Assembly (NCBI GenBank): GCA_946902985.2
Contig: OX336391.1
Location: forward strand, 72,827,947 to 72,891,946
Origin: Meconema thalassinum
Lineage: Eukaryota > Arthropoda > Insecta > Orthoptera > Tettigoniidae
DNA length: 64,000 nucleotides
Direction: 5' to 3'
Shown here: positions 63,601-64,000 of the stretch, in pieces
How the letters are laid out: the number at the start of each line of letters is the position of its first letter
Position numbering within the stretch: the first letter of the stretch is position 1
Notes under the pieces: generated by a model
The model's input: the letters and a program-made list of their open reading frames with translations, nothing else
Database searches by the model: none
What the model was told of the DNA's origin: nothing
Made by a program: the position numbers and the translations under genes

Positions 63601-64000
63601 CAAGTCCTGTCTACCCAATGTGTACTTCTCTACAAGTACTGTCTACCCAATGTGTACTTCCCTACAAGTCCTGTCTACCCTACGTGTACTTCACTACAAG
63701 TCCTCTCTACCCAATGTGTACTTCTCTACAAGTCCTGCCTACCCAATCTGTACTTCTTTACAAGTACTGCCTACCCAAAGAGTTTTTCACTACATGTCTT
63801 GCCTATCCAATGTGTACTTCTCTACAAGTCCTGCCTACCCAATGTGTACTTCTCTACAAGTCCTGTCTACCCTACGTGTACTTCTCTACAAGTCCTGTCT
63901 ACCCAATGTGTACGTCTCCACAAGTCCAGTCTACCCAATGTGTACTTCTCTACTAGTCCGGTCTACCCAATGTGTACTTCTCTACTAGTCCTGTCTACCC
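60700..64000 (+). repeat. 4255-bp-offset duplication T, right copy, cut by window end
   Basis: Counterpart of 56445-59745. Private changes include GTACATCTC near 61031, AAGTCATGTC near 61876, GTCAAACCAATG at 62746, TCCAGATGTCC near 62863, GTGAACTTC near 63428 and ACGTGTTCTTC near 63554. Left of about 60.65 kb the offset to the same region is 4191 bp, a two-monomer difference. The unit continues beyond 64000. Confidence 0.88.
62424..62679 (+). repeat. Twin diverged blocks, AAAGCG lineage, third copy
   Basis: Copy of 58169-58424 at an offset of 4255 bp. The first D3 has CCTATCCAATG here, so the AAAG change in D3 is absent. Confidence 0.9.

Larger units (their letters stand above)
1..64000 (+). 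repeat. 32-bp satellite array filling the whole window
   Basis: Every line of the sequence is a head-to-tail copy of a 32-bp monomer that opens TCTACCCAATG and closes CTACAAGTCCTG. Phase runs from 12 to 63994 with a shortfall of exactly 18 bp against 2,000 x 32. That shortfall is fully explained by 18 one-base-short monomers found by eye: 17 of the CTCCTAAG type and one at 17928. No inverted blocks, spacers, insertions of unrelated DNA or genes were seen on either strand. Variant bases cluster at a few monomer positions, so a limited set of monomer classes is shuffled. A eukaryotic satellite is the only reasonable reading. The family and species are not recognised. Confidence 0.98.

Noticed and set aside
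22..63988. Hundreds of overlapping plus-strand open frames of 65-442 codons starting MYFSTSP or MCTS
   Set aside because: A 32-bp stop-free monomer opens all three frames by itself. The frames overlap each other, change only where variant monomers add TAG, TAA or TGA, and have no promoter, unique domain or flanking gene context. Not annotated as genes.
1..64000. CRISPR array with 32-bp repeats
   Set aside because: Repeats abut with no unique spacers, run to about 2,000 units and carry graded variants. No cas gene is present.
1..64000. CENP-B box or other known centromere motif
   Set aside because: I looked for the TTCG...CGGG pattern in consensus and variants, and it is not present. This does not exclude a centromere, since many lack the box.
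1..64000. tRNA, rRNA, riboswitch, promoter or terminator signals
   Set aside because: No sequence departs from the monomer series long enough to hold such an element, and any motif match would recur in hundreds of monomers.

Overview
The whole 64 kb window is one uninterrupted, head-to-tail satellite/minisatellite array built on a 32-bp monomer. I find no gene, RNA gene, transposon, CRISPR array or unique sequence in it. The first monomer boundary falls at 12 and the last at 63994. That span of 63,982 bp equals 2,000 monomers, of which 1,982 are 32 bp and 18 are 31 bp. The 18 short units can all be located individually. All monomers point the same way. The plus strand is pyrimidine-rich and C-biased (consensus monomer 11 T, 10 C, 7 A, 4 G; 44% GC).

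The window suggests a eukaryotic heterochromatic block (centromeric, subtelomeric, interstitial or sex-chromosome satellite). This is inferred from 64 kb of homogeneous tandem repeat with no genes. I do not recognise the monomer, so no species or named satellite family is assigned.

The structure is hierarchical. Level 1 is the 32-bp monomer, with recurrent variant classes: A, consensus CTACAAG; B, CTACTAG; C, CGTCTCCACAAG; E, CTCCAGAAG; G, CTAGTCCGG; H, CCCTACGTG; I, CCCGACGTG; and J, a 31-bp CGTCTCCTAAG form. Level 2 is a 5-monomer, 160-bp block (A-E-C-G-B), usually present as a tandem pair. Level 3 is a 21-monomer, 672-bp core block starting with a TCTAACC monomer and recurring every 1.4-2.4 kb through much of the array, and a strongly diverged three-monomer (96-bp) block found 34 times. 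Level 4 is multi-kilobase direct duplications with periods of 3327, about 2400, 1631, about 1400, 1504, 3358, 3743, 2335 and 4255 bp. Level 5 is a mosaic superduplication in which about 35.0-49.2 kb reappears, shortened, as about 49.7-59.4 kb.

Layout: 1-9.3 kb is the most heterogeneous part, with older, more diverged duplications and a cluster of diverged blocks at 5.4-6.4 kb. 9.3-15.8 kb is a 3327-bp tandem duplication. 14.1-21.0 kb has two nested duplications of about 2.4 and 1.6 kb. 21.6-28.3 kb is 1.4-1.5 kb higher-order units. 27.6-34.4 kb is a 3358-bp tandem duplication in which I noticed one base difference. 35.7-43.7 kb is a 3743-bp tandem duplication. 42.6-47.2 kb is a 2335-bp duplication. 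49.7-59.4 kb is the shortened superduplicate. 60.7-64.0 kb is a further copy of 56.4-59.7 kb, cut by the window end.

The consensus has no stop codon in any of the three plus-strand frames. Many open frames of 70-440 codons therefore exist by composition alone and are not annotated as genes.
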